From the NCBI RefSeq assembly GCF_949987535.1, contig NC_080067.1, positions 51,892,910-51,956,909 on the forward strand: DNA of 64,000 nucleotides. The letters are read 5' to 3'. Positions within the stretch are counted from its first letter, which is position 1. Each line of letters starts with the position of its first letter. Shown piece after piece: positions 59,201-64,000 of this stretch. Both the position numbers and the translations under genes were made by a program. The notes beneath the pieces are model-generated. The model searched no databases. It was given only the letters and a program-made list of their open reading frames with translations, and was not told where the DNA came from. The stretch is from Balaenoptera acutorostrata. Its lineage: Eukaryota > Chordata > Mammalia > Artiodactyla > Balaenopteridae.

Positions 59201-61768
59201 AGGTTTTATTAGAAAATAGTCACACTCGTTTGTTTATATATTGTCTTTCATGATACAGTGGCAGAGTTGTATGGCCCTTCTGAATGGCCCTCAAAGCTTA
59301 AAATATTTACTATCTGTCACTTTACAGAAAAATCAACCCCTAGGCTAGGTCAATAGCTGTCTGCCTCCTCCAACCATGGAGAATGTGTTGGTTTTCTCCA
59401 GCAAAGACACTACATCTAGAAAAGCAACTGTGACCTGTATCATCATCATCGGATCAAGTTTAATCTGTAGTCATTTTCCAAGATCATTGGCTTTTGTACC
59501 AAATAAGTTAAATGGAAATATAATAAAAAGCAGTATTCCTGCATCTTTCAGGTCTTTGATGTTGGCATTAATCTTTGCAATCCCCAGGTATTGCTTCTGG
59601 CATGGTATTTTATTAGCATGGACATTGGCAAGGAAGGGAGACAGTTCTAGGGTCTTCTACTTACGTACTACCACAACAACCTTCATGCCACAGGTCAGAC
59701 CATCAATATAGGCATTATTCTTGTTACTGAGTATATGTGTTCCCAAGAGTCAAGACTGGGAAAATAACCACATAATGGTCCCACAGTCCCAATGCACTAT
59801 GAGACAGAATAAAGACAAGAGTCTATCTATCATTCCACTTCCACAAATCTCTAAGACTGACTGGTGGATTACGGTGGTACTTAGGGTCTCCAGGGTCTCT
59901 AACTGTCAGTTCAGACCCAGAATCTAATAACCCCTCTGAAGGTCTGGGCATTGCCTTTCCTCAGTGCATGTTTATCCTGGTAAATAGCCATAAGTTCTGT
60001 AGTGAAAGCTTAGAGGAAGATTCATAGTGTACCCTGTGACCACACTACAAAATGCTGCAAAAGGACCCAGCCTCTACCTCAAGGGGCTTCAGATTTGTGG
60101 TCTGGCTTAGGGCTGAGAACTTTATAATAAACTCTGAACCCCCAATATGGTAGCTCAAGTTGGGTCTCTGTGCATCAGGATGGAAATTTTCTACTTGGAT
60201 AGGAAAAACAGGAGTCTATACAAACTTGTTCAGTCTTATGTACTCCAATTAGTACCACAGATCTCTGTGAATTGAAACAATCTAATTACTAGTCTTCCTT
60301 GCCCCTTATTTTGGTAATTTTTCCACTATAACTTTGATAATTATATGCCAACATCTGGCCTCTACCACTCCAGGTTTCCATGATTCCTTTGAAATCAGGC
60401 AGTTCAATTCCATTTAAGCATCTTTATCCACAATCTTCAGCCTATAGAGGAAAGCTACAACACATCAGTTCTTCTATTATTTTTAAATACTATGTCTTCA
60501 AAGTGGACAATCAAAAAGGTATTTCTATAGAACACTTAATCCCTTTCAGAGTAAAAAAGTAAAAAATACATCAAAATGTGAAAGCACAAATAAAAGAGCA
60601 CATAAAATAACATAGTCAATGAGAGTTATATTGATGTACATACTAAAACAGGGTATACAAATAAAGTCTTGGAAGTATTAACAAAATTGACGTATCATGA
60701 ACAAATGTAGGAAAAATATTTGAAAGAGAGAACATTATTTAGTAAAAAATCAGATTTTAATTGGGAATACGGTGTGTGATATCTTGACATTAGGAATTAC
60801 ACTATGTTACAAAAGAGGACTAATCAGGAGGGTTCCTTCACTGGAAAAAAAATGAAATAAAAATCATAAAATTGAATGCTGTCAACTAAGTTACATGATT
60901 TAAGTTTATTATCTAATATTTTATTTTTAATGAAAAGCAATTGGAAGCCTCAACAAGATTCTGAGTAATAAAATTAATAAATTGAATACTTCTAAAGGTG
61001 TGATTTCCCTCAAAAGGTACTGGGAAACAAAGAAAAGACACTGTACACTTCGGTCATCCAGATCTTCAATGTCTAGAATATGGGTGTGAAAATTACCAAG
61101 GAAAAATAAAAACAAATATTTCTTCAAAAAGAAAGAAAAACAAAAGACAAATTAATTATACCCCTGAACTTCACAGCAGTCCTTGAAATATATTTCTCAA
61201 GACACATATAAGAAAATTCTCTACTCCTCTCATCTCATAGATCCTCCTGTTTTATATATTGTAATTACAGTTCAATAAAAGAATAGTTGTTCTGACAAAA
61301 CTTTCTGCTGGAAGAGGAGCTGAGAGAATCTAATTCTCTATTCATTTGACAGCCTGAATTTACGTAAGAAACAAAGGCAAATATATCCCCAATGCCCAAT
61401 TCAGGGGTCTATAAATATTAAACCACTAAACCAATGGTCATAGAGTGACTACTCCCTTGAAGAGTTGTATCAAACTACTATCCCAATGTTTCAGTGTTTC
61501 TGAACACTGCATTTATATTCACAGAGAATGGAGATAAAATAAATTCAGCTTTATTTTAAAGCATTCATTTTATTTTTAAAAAAAAAGCGGTACCTGGTTT
61601 TGCTGCATGTAACTTCTGTTTCTCATTGTCATCATGATGTCCAGTTCTCCATTGATTTAGAACTTCTTGAAAGGATTGGGCAGAAGCTTCTTCAACAAAT
61701 GGCCCTTCACACAAGAGCCTATCTCTTGGATTTGCACATTCTTCTTTTTTTGTTGTTGAAAGTTCTAC
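15629..61768 (-). CDS. ZBBX: ZBBX, zinc finger B-box domain-containing protein, C-terminal 12 coding exons (5' part outside window)
   Basis: Twelve exons on the minus strand join in frame: 61768-61594, 53994-53874, 44617-44508, 44127-44027, 42852-42773, 41132-40993, 35998-35694, 32248-32095, 31367-31251, 26205-25948, 17685-17547 and 15755-15629. They total 1827 nt, giving 608 residues and a TAA stop. All junctions are AG/GT and all phases match. I recognise the protein from human ZBBX as I remember it: the segments [43 protein letters not shown] and [16 protein letters not shown] occur in the same order. Human ZBBX is about 800 residues, so roughly 190 N-terminal residues including the B-box zinc finger lie upstream of 64000. 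The part seen here is acidic, rich in Ser and Glu, and probably mostly disordered, with no catalytic motif and no membrane segment. The molecular function of ZBBX is poorly known. No frameshift or premature stop is seen, so the gene looks intact here. Confidence 0.95.
15756..17546 (-). other. ZBBX intron k-l
   Basis: The intron is 1791 bp. I see no further exon. A T-rich tract lies next to the final exon. No confident repeat is recognised. Confidence 0.6.
17547..17685 (-). CDS. ZBBX: ZBBX coding exon k
   Basis: The exon is 139 nt and codes residues 521 (split Asp) to 566. It begins [15 protein letters not shown], which matches human ZBBX as recalled. The second half is basic ([10 protein letters not shown]) and less conserved. 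The acceptor is ATATTTCAG and the donor is AG|GTAGGT. Confidence 0.94.
17935..18300. mobile_element. Old L1 3' UTR fragment
   Basis: The text AGCTTTGTTGAGATACAATT, then GTTTAAGGTGTACAATGTG and AAAATGATTACCACC is characteristic of L1M-type 3' regions. The orientation is not resolved. Confidence 0.6.
20265..20388 (+). mobile_element. 5'-truncated cetartiodactyl L1 3' end
   Basis: It contains GATTCACTTTGTTATACAGC, then CACAACAATGTAAAGCAATT and CTCCAATAAAGCTGTTAAAA plus A. This is the terminal about 120 bp of the L1 family active in cetartiodactyls. Confidence 0.85.
20727..20960 (+). mobile_element. MIR-type SINE
   Basis: A tRNA-like head (CACTGTGGTCTGGTGGTAAG) is followed by CCATCTACCTCACGGGGTAG, CTGTGAAGATC and the 3' end. 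The ORFs of 66-128 codons here are chance readings. Confidence 0.65.
21945..22090 (-). mobile_element. MIR-type SINE fragment
   Basis: In reverse orientation it shows the MIR core: CATGGAAACTGATGCAGCG, AGTAATTTGCCCAATGTCA and GGACCCCTGGCCCCAGAGCC. Confidence 0.6.
22168..22207. repeat. Alternating CA/CG purine-pyrimidine tract
   Basis: Forty bases alternate strictly between purine and pyrimidine: (AC)6, then a (CG)-rich block, then TGCATGCACAT. Such tracts can adopt Z-DNA. The CpG-rich block stands out in an intron with few CpGs. Confidence 0.9.
24180..24620 (+). mobile_element. Old LINE 3' end (HAL1/L1-like) with internal TG microsatellite
   Basis: AATTTCCTGATTTTGATCATTG, then CTGAAGTATTTT, ATGGTTCAGAAAAG and GAGTTCCTTGTACTATTCTT are the landmarks. 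It ends AAATTATATCAAAGTAAAA. The (TG)16 run is at 24440-24471. ORFs across it, including the one spelling CVCVCV, are not genes. Confidence 0.6.
24440..24471. repeat. (TG)16 microsatellite
   Basis: Sixteen uninterrupted TG units lie inside the old LINE 3' end. Confidence 0.95.
25430..25585. mobile_element. MER20-type hAT nonautonomous element
   Basis: The landmarks are AATGCAGAATCTCAGGCCCC, AATCAGAATCTGCATTTTAA and GAAACTTGAGAAACACTG. The structure is short with near-inverted termini and no coding region. Confidence 0.65.
25948..26205 (-). CDS. ZBBX: ZBBX coding exon j
   Basis: The exon is 258 nt and codes residues 435 (split Gly) to 520. It has a basic Ser/Arg-rich first half ([18 protein letters not shown]) and an acidic second half ([15 protein letters not shown]), then the heptad-like [17 protein letters not shown], which may form a short coiled coil. 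The acceptor has a pure T tract (TTTTTTTTTTTAG) and the donor is CAG|GTAATG. Confidence 0.96.
27950..28105 (+). mobile_element. 5'-truncated young L1 3' end
   Basis: A G-rich start (GGGGGGTGGTGGTGGTGGG) is followed by ATGAATTGGGAGATTGAG, GTATACACTGATGTGTATAA and CTAATAAGAACCTGCTGTAT, and an A-rich tail. It is the same family as 15237-15372 but in the opposite orientation, and longer at its 5' end. Confidence 0.88.
29665..29865. mobile_element. MER20-type hAT nonautonomous element
   Basis: The landmarks are GTGTTCTCAAAGTATG, CATCAGCATGACATGG, AATGAATCAGAATCTC and CAGGTGATTATGCTCATGC. Confidence 0.7.
31251..31367 (-). CDS. ZBBX: ZBBX coding exon i
   Basis: The exon is 117 nt and codes residues 396 (split Gly) to 434. 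It contains [20 protein letters not shown], which is highly conserved with human ZBBX as recalled. The acceptor is CATTTTTAG and the donor is CTG|GTAACA. Confidence 0.95.
31368..32094 (-). other. ZBBX intron h-i
   Basis: The intron is 727 bp. It has a short (CA) run at 31564-31583 and nothing else recognisable. Confidence 0.6.
31564..31583. repeat. Short (CA) microsatellite
   Basis: About ten CA units. Confidence 0.9.
32095..32248 (-). CDS. ZBBX: ZBBX coding exon h
   Basis: The exon is 154 nt, phase 0 in and phase 1 out, and codes residues 345-395. It reads [20 protein letters not shown] and contains [11 protein letters not shown]. The acceptor is TGTTTCCTAG and the donor is CAG|GTAAAT. No ORF of 60 codons marks this exon; it was found by reading the minus strand. 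Confidence 0.95.
32249..35693 (-). other. ZBBX intron g-h
   Basis: The intron is 3445 bp. MIR-like pieces lie at about 32740-32880 and 33340-33470. About 34210-34630 is a GC-richer block that looks like an old interspersed repeat, not identified. No further exon is seen. Confidence 0.5.
35694..35998 (-). CDS. ZBBX: ZBBX coding exon g (largest exon in window)
   Basis: The exon is 305 nt and codes residues 243 (split Gly) to 344. It is Ser-, Glu- and Asp-rich, with [15 protein letters not shown] and [11 protein letters not shown], both conserved with human ZBBX as recalled. It is probably disordered and rich in possible phosphosites. The acceptor is a tandem CAGCAG, so a one-residue variant is possible. 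The donor is CTG|GTAAAT. Confidence 0.95.
36588..36781. mobile_element. MER5A-type hAT nonautonomous element
   Basis: It starts CACTGGTTTTCAACCTGGCTG and ends in the inverted equivalent (CAGGTGATTATAATGTGCAT). The middle is GGGCCTGACCCCAAACC. Confidence 0.75.
36841..36858. repeat. Short (CA) microsatellite
   Basis: Nine CA units, ending at CATATTT. Confidence 0.9.
37440..39945 (+). mobile_element. L1 fragment: degenerate ORF2 second half plus 3' UTR
   Basis: The element lies antisense to ZBBX. Reading frames broken by stops and frameshifts show L1 ORF2 landmarks in order. The reverse-transcriptase segment is at 37500-37900 ([14 protein letters not shown] at 37532-37573 and ATRQ/GTR-like text near 37710). 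The catalytic box near 37845 is broken by a stop. The ORF2 C-terminal region is at 38740-39160 ([17 protein letters not shown], then [11 protein letters not shown]). A 3' UTR ends GCTCTCTAAAAAATAAAGTC at about 39940. It is 5' truncated and dead; the age is L1M-like. Confidence 0.9.
40282..40323. repeat. Two-copy 21-bp tandem duplication
   Basis: AAAATCCTAAGTAGATAAA is repeated in two adjacent units (40282-40302 and 40303-40323), with one difference at the end of the unit. Confidence 0.85.
40993..41132 (-). CDS. ZBBX: ZBBX coding exon f
   Basis: The exon is 140 nt and codes residues 196 (split Ser) to 242. It carries a His- and Cys-containing stretch (SCKFHDYQ, then [11 protein letters not shown]) and ends in KDNSKG. 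The His and Cys spacing does not form a zinc-finger pattern that I recognise. The acceptor has a long pyrimidine tract followed by AACATGAAAG, and the donor is AAG|GTAACT. Confidence 0.92.
41133..42772 (-). other. ZBBX intron e-f
   Basis: The intron is 1640 bp and A+T-rich, with no repeat or exon that I can identify. Confidence 0.5.
42773..42852 (-). CDS. ZBBX: ZBBX coding exon e
   Basis: The exon is 80 nt, phase 0 in and phase 2 out, and codes residues 170-195. It reads [11 protein letters not shown]...[14 protein letters not shown]. The acceptor ATTTAATAAG has almost no pyrimidine tract, but a TACTAAT branch-point-like motif lies about 25 nt upstream. The donor is AG|GTAAGA. Confidence 0.9.
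43292..43324. repeat. (CA)16 microsatellite
   Basis: Sixteen or so uninterrupted CA units. Confidence 0.95.
43929..43952. repeat. Perfect 11-bp inverted repeat, 2-nt spacer
   Basis: TTTCAACAAGA, AA, TCTTGTTGAAA. This is a cruciform-prone hairpin about 75 bases from exon d, inside intron d-e. Confidence 0.9.
44027..44127 (-). CDS. ZBBX: ZBBX coding exon d
   Basis: The exon is 101 nt and codes residues 136 (split Val) to 169. It contains [17 protein letters not shown], which is strongly conserved with human ZBBX as recalled. The acceptor is TTTTCTAG and the donor GAT|GTAAGT is near consensus. Confidence 0.95.
44128..44507 (-). other. ZBBX intron c-d
   Basis: This is the shortest intron in the window (380 bp). 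No repeat is recognised. Confidence 0.7.
44508..44617 (-). CDS. ZBBX: ZBBX coding exon c
   Basis: The exon is 110 nt and codes residues 99 (split Arg) to 135. It reads RTPQEQL at the start and ends in the acidic run QNENDEDSD. The acceptor is TTTTGTAG. The donor G|GTTAGT has T at +3. The exon is 380 bp upstream of the next one. Confidence 0.93.
45340..45565 (-). mobile_element. MIR-type SINE
   Basis: In reverse orientation: ATGAGAAAATTAAAGCACAA, AGAAGTAATCCAGCTTGTTC, TTTGAACTCAAGCAGTCTG and the 5' end in TTAATCATTACTCTATATTG. Confidence 0.65.
46240..46425. mobile_element. MER20-like hAT nonautonomous element
   Basis: The landmarks are TGCATCAGAATCACCAGAG, AATGCAGAGTCTCATACCC and CTTCTGATGATCAGC. 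The ends are degraded. Confidence 0.5.
46555..47632 (+). mobile_element. L1 fragment: ORF2 C-terminus and 3' UTR
   Basis: The L1 ORF2 end is recognisable in broken frames (TACATCAAACTAAAAAGC, AATGAAAAGACAGCCTACC, GGCACATGAAAAGATGTTC, CACTGTTGGTGGGAATGTA), followed by the 3' UTR to about 47632. A (CA)20 microsatellite at 47211-47250 has grown inside it. It is inactive. Confidence 0.88.
47211..47250. repeat. (CA)20 microsatellite
   Basis: This is the longest pure dinucleotide run in the window, inside the L1 at 46555-47632. Confidence 0.95.
47742..48034 (+). mobile_element. CHR-type tRNA-derived SINE, copy 4, with target-site duplication
   Basis: This is a full copy with the usual head. Its tail AAATAAATAAATTAATTAAT differs from copies 1 and 2. 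A 9-bp duplication AAAATGCAA flanks it (47733-47741 and 48035-48043). It is antisense to ZBBX. Confidence 0.95.
48360..49085 (+). mobile_element. L1 fragment: ORF2 end and 3' UTR
   Basis: It starts with text equivalent to the end of ORF2 (CCACAATGGGATATAACTAC) and continues through GTTTGGCAGTTTCTCATCA, TATAACTCAGCCATCCTGG and GATGAATGGATAAAATAT, ending near CAAGTTTATTCAAATTT. It is inactive. Confidence 0.85.
50095..50445 (+). mobile_element. MaLR (ERVL-MaLR) 5' LTR
   Basis: The LTR has AATTCATATGTTGAAATTCT, GATGAGGCCTTTGGGAGGTG, ATGAACCAGGAAGCAGGCCA and a polyadenylation-like GAGAAATAAATG, then AAGCCACCCAGTCTATGG. It is MLT1/MST-like, but the exact subfamily was not determined. Confidence 0.85.
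50446..51852 (+). mobile_element. MaLR internal region
   Basis: It begins GATTGGTACCAGAAGTGGGG directly after the 5' LTR, which is the usual start of MaLR internal sequence, and runs to the 3' LTR. One open stretch of 133 codons (50545-50946) is a remnant without a recognisable retroviral enzyme motif. MaLR elements encode at most gag-like sequence and no pol. It is inactive. Confidence 0.75.
51853..52195 (+). mobile_element. MaLR (ERVL-MaLR) 3' LTR
   Basis: It shares the landmarks of the LTR at 50095: AATGCATATGTTGAAATTCT, GAGCCTTTGGGAGGTGATTA, ATGAACCAGGAAGCCGGG and AAGCCACCCAGCCTATGG. The pair differs by many substitutions, so the insertion is old. Confidence 0.85.
53110..53295. mobile_element. 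MER20-type hAT nonautonomous element
   Basis: The landmarks are CTCAAAATGTGGTTCAGAGA, GAAATGCAAAATCTCAGGC and TCCACCTATACCTACTGAAG. It ends near 53295. Confidence 0.7.
53874..53994 (-). CDS. ZBBX: ZBBX coding exon b
   Basis: The exon is 121 nt and codes residues 59-98 plus two bases of an Arg codon. It begins by completing Asp (G|AC) and reads [15 protein letters not shown], followed by the basic block [11 protein letters not shown]. The acceptor is TTTTTATAG and the donor is AAG|GTATTT. Frame and order match human ZBBX as recalled. Confidence 0.95.
55780..56790 (+). mobile_element. L1 3' fragment interrupted by an LTR-like insert
   Basis: L1 ORF2-end text (AAGTGTTGGTGATAATGGGA, then TATGACCCAGCTATTCTGC) runs to about 56118. 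It resumes at about 56363 (GGGAATCAACCTAAACAAAC, ATCAACATTTCAACAGGTAA) and reaches about 56790. The interruption is the LTR-like segment at 56120-56362. It is inactive. Confidence 0.75.
56120..56362. repeat. LTR-like segment, copy A (inside L1)
   Basis: It is closely similar to 57350-57590: both carry AAGTGATGTTGAAGCACTCA, CTGTTACCAACCCTAGGCTT (CCGTTACC in this copy), GAGAGGACAAAGT and CACTGCAAAATCTCAGCACA (AACTGC in the other). Only the middle part of the longer element at 57255-57750 is present. Confidence 0.85.
57255..57750. mobile_element. LTR-like element, copy B (longer), family unassigned
   Basis: It starts TGTATCAGCCAGGGTCCTGA and continues beyond the shared block into CCAACCAGAAGCCAGAGAAC and CACAGAGTAGGGCAGAAATG. 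It lies next to the ERVL pol fossil and may be an LTR of a related element, but I could not fix its orientation or family. Confidence 0.55.
58150..60480 (-). pseudogene. Endogenous retrovirus ERVL pol fossil (inactive)
   Basis: On the minus strand, in broken frames, text equivalent to ERVL pol appears in the expected order. The protease region is at about 59700-59930. The start of reverse transcriptase is at about 59345-59560 (VVSLLEKTN). The catalytic box is at 58836-58825, integrase core text at about 58530-58795, and text matching the segment after integrase at about 58160-58420. The reading frame is interrupted by stops. The catalytic YIDD box is damaged, with a stop in place of Tyr and Gly in place of the last Asp. 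RNase H and the start of integrase are missing near 58795, and a DNA transposon interrupts the element at 59030-59335. The element is in sense with ZBBX but has no coding capacity. This is a class III ERV relic shared in type with other placental mammals. Confidence 0.85.
59030..59335. mobile_element. Nonautonomous hAT-like DNA transposon inside ERVL pol
   Basis: The landmarks are GTAAACTATAGCCCTTGGGC, CAAATCTGGCCCACTGC, AAGGTTTTATTAGAAAATAG, TATTTACTATCTGTCACTTT and a terminal CAGAAAAA. The short element is a familiar mammalian repeat, name not assigned with certainty. It lies between two pol segments, so it inserted after the retrovirus. Confidence 0.7.
61594..61768 (-). CDS. ZBBX: ZBBX coding exon a (first in window)
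   Basis: The exon is 175 nt, phase 0 in and phase 1 out, and codes residues 1-58 of the partial protein. It contains [18 protein letters not shown], the most recognisable ZBBX block in the window. The acceptor is TTGTTTTAG. The donor CAG|GTACCG departs from consensus at +4 and +5. The preceding exon was not found between 61769 and 64000. Confidence 0.93.
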
Positions 61769-62129
61769 CTAAAACAATTAACAGTATATCTAAGTGTGCT
61801 TTACCAAATGTTCTGTATCTTACAATACAGGTAGCATTAATTACTGAGCATTGTGAATCACACATTATTTTAAAACTTAGAATAGAATGTTTTTAAGTTG
61901 TACTTATTTATGTGCTTTACTGATTTCTTTAAAACTATAGACAGTTTTAAATGGTCTCTTCAGAAAGTACTAAAACTAGAGCCTACAGGACTGAGGGTTT
62001 ATCATTATGTTATCCACCAGTGTTTTCCCTGGAAAGCAGTGGTAGCCTTGTATCTAATCCTACTTCTCCAGTCTCCTGCTCCCTGCAACCTCCCCACAGC
62101 AGAAAGAACAGTTTCTTAACATGTAAATC

Positions 62130-62700
62130 TGATATCACTTCTCTGCTCCAAACCCTCCAATGACTCTCTGTGAAACCCTCAGTTCCTACTAGGACTTACA
62201 AGGTTGTACACAACCTTGTACCCCCCTGCCTTTCACTTCATTTCCTTTAATTCTCCCCTTCATTCACCCTGCTCCAGCTAAACTTATCTTCTTTCAGTTC
62301 TAGGAACCCATCAAGCATAGTCCACTGGAGGGCCTTGCGCTAGCTATATCCAATGCCTGGAATGGTCCCTCTTCATATCTTCACACAGCCATTCCACTCA
62401 TTTAATTCAGTCTTGGCTCAAATGTCACCTACTCAGAGAATAGGTGATGACACTACTGATGACCCTAAAAACAAAGCCCCTTTCTTCCCCACTTTCCAAT
62501 CTCTTATCTGCTTTATTTTTCTCTCAATAACTGATCTCCATGTGAATTTACTCTACATGTTTGTTTATTGCTGGTCTCTCCCCATTAGAATGTAATGGGA
62601 TCAGGAATGTTGTCTGTTTCCTCAGTGCCAAGAGTAGTGCCTGGCACAAAGTAGGTGCTCATTAAAAGTTACCTGAATGAATGGACAAATTAATGAATGC
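62130..62700 (+). mobile_element. L2 LINE 3' part
   Basis: It starts with CACTTCTCTGCTCCAAACCC and CCAATGACTCTCTGTG, and passes CTTGGCTCAAATGTCACCTA. It ends with the L2 3' signature (GTGCCTGGCACAAAGTAGGT, GCTCATTAAAAG, then TGAATGAATGG). Confidence 0.8.
62197..62220. repeat. Perfect 11-bp inverted repeat, 2-nt spacer
   Basis: TACAAGGTTGT, AC, ACAACCTTGTA. It lies inside the L2 and probably arose by chance or by L2 drift. Confidence 0.85.
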
Positions 62701-63396
62701 ATATGAAAAACTGCCTGCTTCTCAATGTAATGATGGGGGGAAAGGATGAATTCCGTACAAAATATAGATCCACTGTGAACACACAGAAGAAAATAAAGGT
62801 AGGATTTGGCAGTTATCCAGTGAATCAGAGAAAACAGCCAAATTAGGAATCTAAAGCAAAATAAGTTCCGCACCAATGCTGAATTATCAAATGTGGATTA
62901 CCTACACTGATGAAATTGCTAAATCTCCATTGTGTATCTTCTAGATACAACAGTAGAATCCTCTATGTTCAGCCCTTAATTGCAAAAAGACCAGGCAGAT
63001 TGTCAGAGGACAACTGAGTGAAAATCGTTAAATATGTGCATATATAAAATTCAGTATAAACAAAAAGCATCTGGAACCTACAGACACTATGCTAGTGGTT
63101 GACACAGAAACACAGAAATAGAAATAGGAGCAAAGAGCAGGAATTTAACTCAGATAAACAAGAATCCTACAGACAAAAAGTGGCAGGGGCAGTATTCCGG
63201 AGTGAGAGAATGGTATATATGTTAAGGCATGGAGTTAAAGAACACAGTGGCATGGAACTGTATGCAGTTGTGTTGCTATAGCAAAAAGTGGGATATGAGA
63301 AAATATAAAGGGTGGAAAGACAAGTAGGGGCAGATTGTAAAGGATCCTGCCTGCCATCCAGAGAAAATTACACTTAAACATCTTGGAAATGCAAAC

Positions 63397-63444
63397 CTAC
63401 TGAAGAGTCCCACCCAGTAGCTACTGAAGAGTCCCACACAGTAG
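63397..63444. repeat. Two-copy 24-bp tandem duplication
   Basis: CTACTGAAGAGTCCCAC plus CCAGTAG or ACAGTAG in two adjacent units, with one mismatch. This is a recent, simple duplication. Confidence 0.92.
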
Positions 63445-63519
63445 TGTGGGAGAGAAAGAAATTGGAGAACAGTGAGTTTGGATGCAAGGAAACCAATTAA
63501 AATTTACATCTATTTCTCA

Positions 63520-63900
63520 ATATCTATCAACATTACAAATGCATAACCCTCTTCACCTAAGAATTTTATCATATGGATATACTCATATATATACAAAACA
63601 ATATTTTTCAAAATTATTTTTTATACTATAGTTTATACTGGCAAAAGATTAAAACAGTATAAATGTTGATCAGAGAAAACATAGTTTAAAAGTTGTTTTA
63701 TAGCCAATAAATGGAATATTTTACAACCACTATATAGAATGAGAAGGCTGTGGAATACACTTATATGGATAACAAAACTACTGTTAAGTGTAAAAAGCAT
63801 GTTTGCAGAGCAGTATGCAACACACTAATATTTGTGTTAAGAAATACCTACATACAAAAGTAGAATAATTATTAACTTCTAGAAGGGGAGAGAAGAAAAT
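63520..63900 (+). mobile_element. Old LINE (HAL1/L1-type) 3' fragment
   Basis: The landmarks are AAGAATTTTATCATATGGAT, AGCCAATAAATGGAATATTT and GCAGAGCAGTATGCAACAC. The text follows the L1/HAL1 pattern before the 3' end. It is heavily diverged. Confidence 0.55.
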
Positions 63901-64000
63901 GCACTTTTCACTTTATAGACCTTTTGCACTTAAAGCAAAAGCTAATTTCAGTATTTGGAATAGCAATAAGAATAGAAGTGACCAAATATTCAAGAGTTTT

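Larger units (their letters stand above)
53995..61593 (-). other. ZBBX intron a-b
   Basis: The intron is 7599 bp. It contains an L1 fragment split by a 240-bp LTR-like piece (55780-56790), a second and longer copy of that piece (57255-57750), an ERVL pol fossil (58150-60480) and a hAT-like element inside it (59030-59335). From 54060 to 55780 and from 60480 to 61593 I see no gene or clear repeat. Confidence 0.6.
61769..64000 (-). other. ZBBX intron upstream of exon a
   Basis: I searched the minus strand for the preceding coding exon and found none, so this intron continues past the window. It holds an L2 (62130-62700), a 24-bp tandem duplication (63397-63444) and an old LINE fragment (63520-63900). 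Confidence 0.6.

Noticed and set aside
59376..59711. 111-codon plus ORF
   Set aside because: It is the antisense reading of the ERVL protease-RT region.
61769..64000. Search for the preceding ZBBX exon
   Set aside because: No minus-strand stretch with AG/GT borders and similarity to the linker before exon a was found, so it must lie beyond 64000.

Overview
The window is mammalian nuclear DNA, most likely from a cetacean. Four nearly full-length tRNA-derived SINEs have the CHR type head (GGGCTTCCCTGGTGGCGCAG), which is typical of whales, dolphins and hippopotamus. Two or three young 5'-truncated L1 3' ends are of the cetartiodactyl type. The rest of the repeat background (MIR, L2, MER5/MER20-type hAT, MaLR, ERVL) is shared by placental mammals. 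There is no sign of bacterial, phage or plasmid sequence.

The only protein-coding gene I can support is ZBBX (zinc finger B-box domain containing), on the minus strand. Twelve coding exons lie between 61768 and 15629. I placed every splice junction at AG/GT borders, and the phases chain without a break into 1827 nt, that is 608 codons plus stop. This is the C-terminal three quarters of the protein. The first exon of the gene and the B-box exons lie beyond 64000. The gene ends in a short 3' UTR with AATAAA at 15590-15585.

Layout: 1-15560 is intergenic DNA downstream of ZBBX with SINEs, L2/MIR fossils, an LTR-like element and a long fold-back repeat (10723-10940). 15629-61768 is ZBBX, with introns from 380 bp to 9.3 kb. 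The introns carry L1 3' fragments (37.4-39.9, 46.55-47.6, 48.4-49.1 and 55.8-56.8 kb), a MaLR element with both LTRs (50.1-52.2 kb), an ERVL pol fossil in sense with the gene (58.15-60.5 kb), a duplicated 240-bp LTR-like segment (56.12 and 57.35 kb), MER5/MER20-type elements and CA/TG microsatellites. 61769-64000 is the next ZBBX intron, with an L2 and an old LINE fragment.

I found no undescribed biological system. The items most worth a second look are the 218-bp fold-back repeat, the broken ERVL pol, the duplicated segment that splits an L1, the NAGNAG acceptor in ZBBX, and two SINE copies that share an unusual 3' tail. Repeat family names come from recognition, not from a library search.
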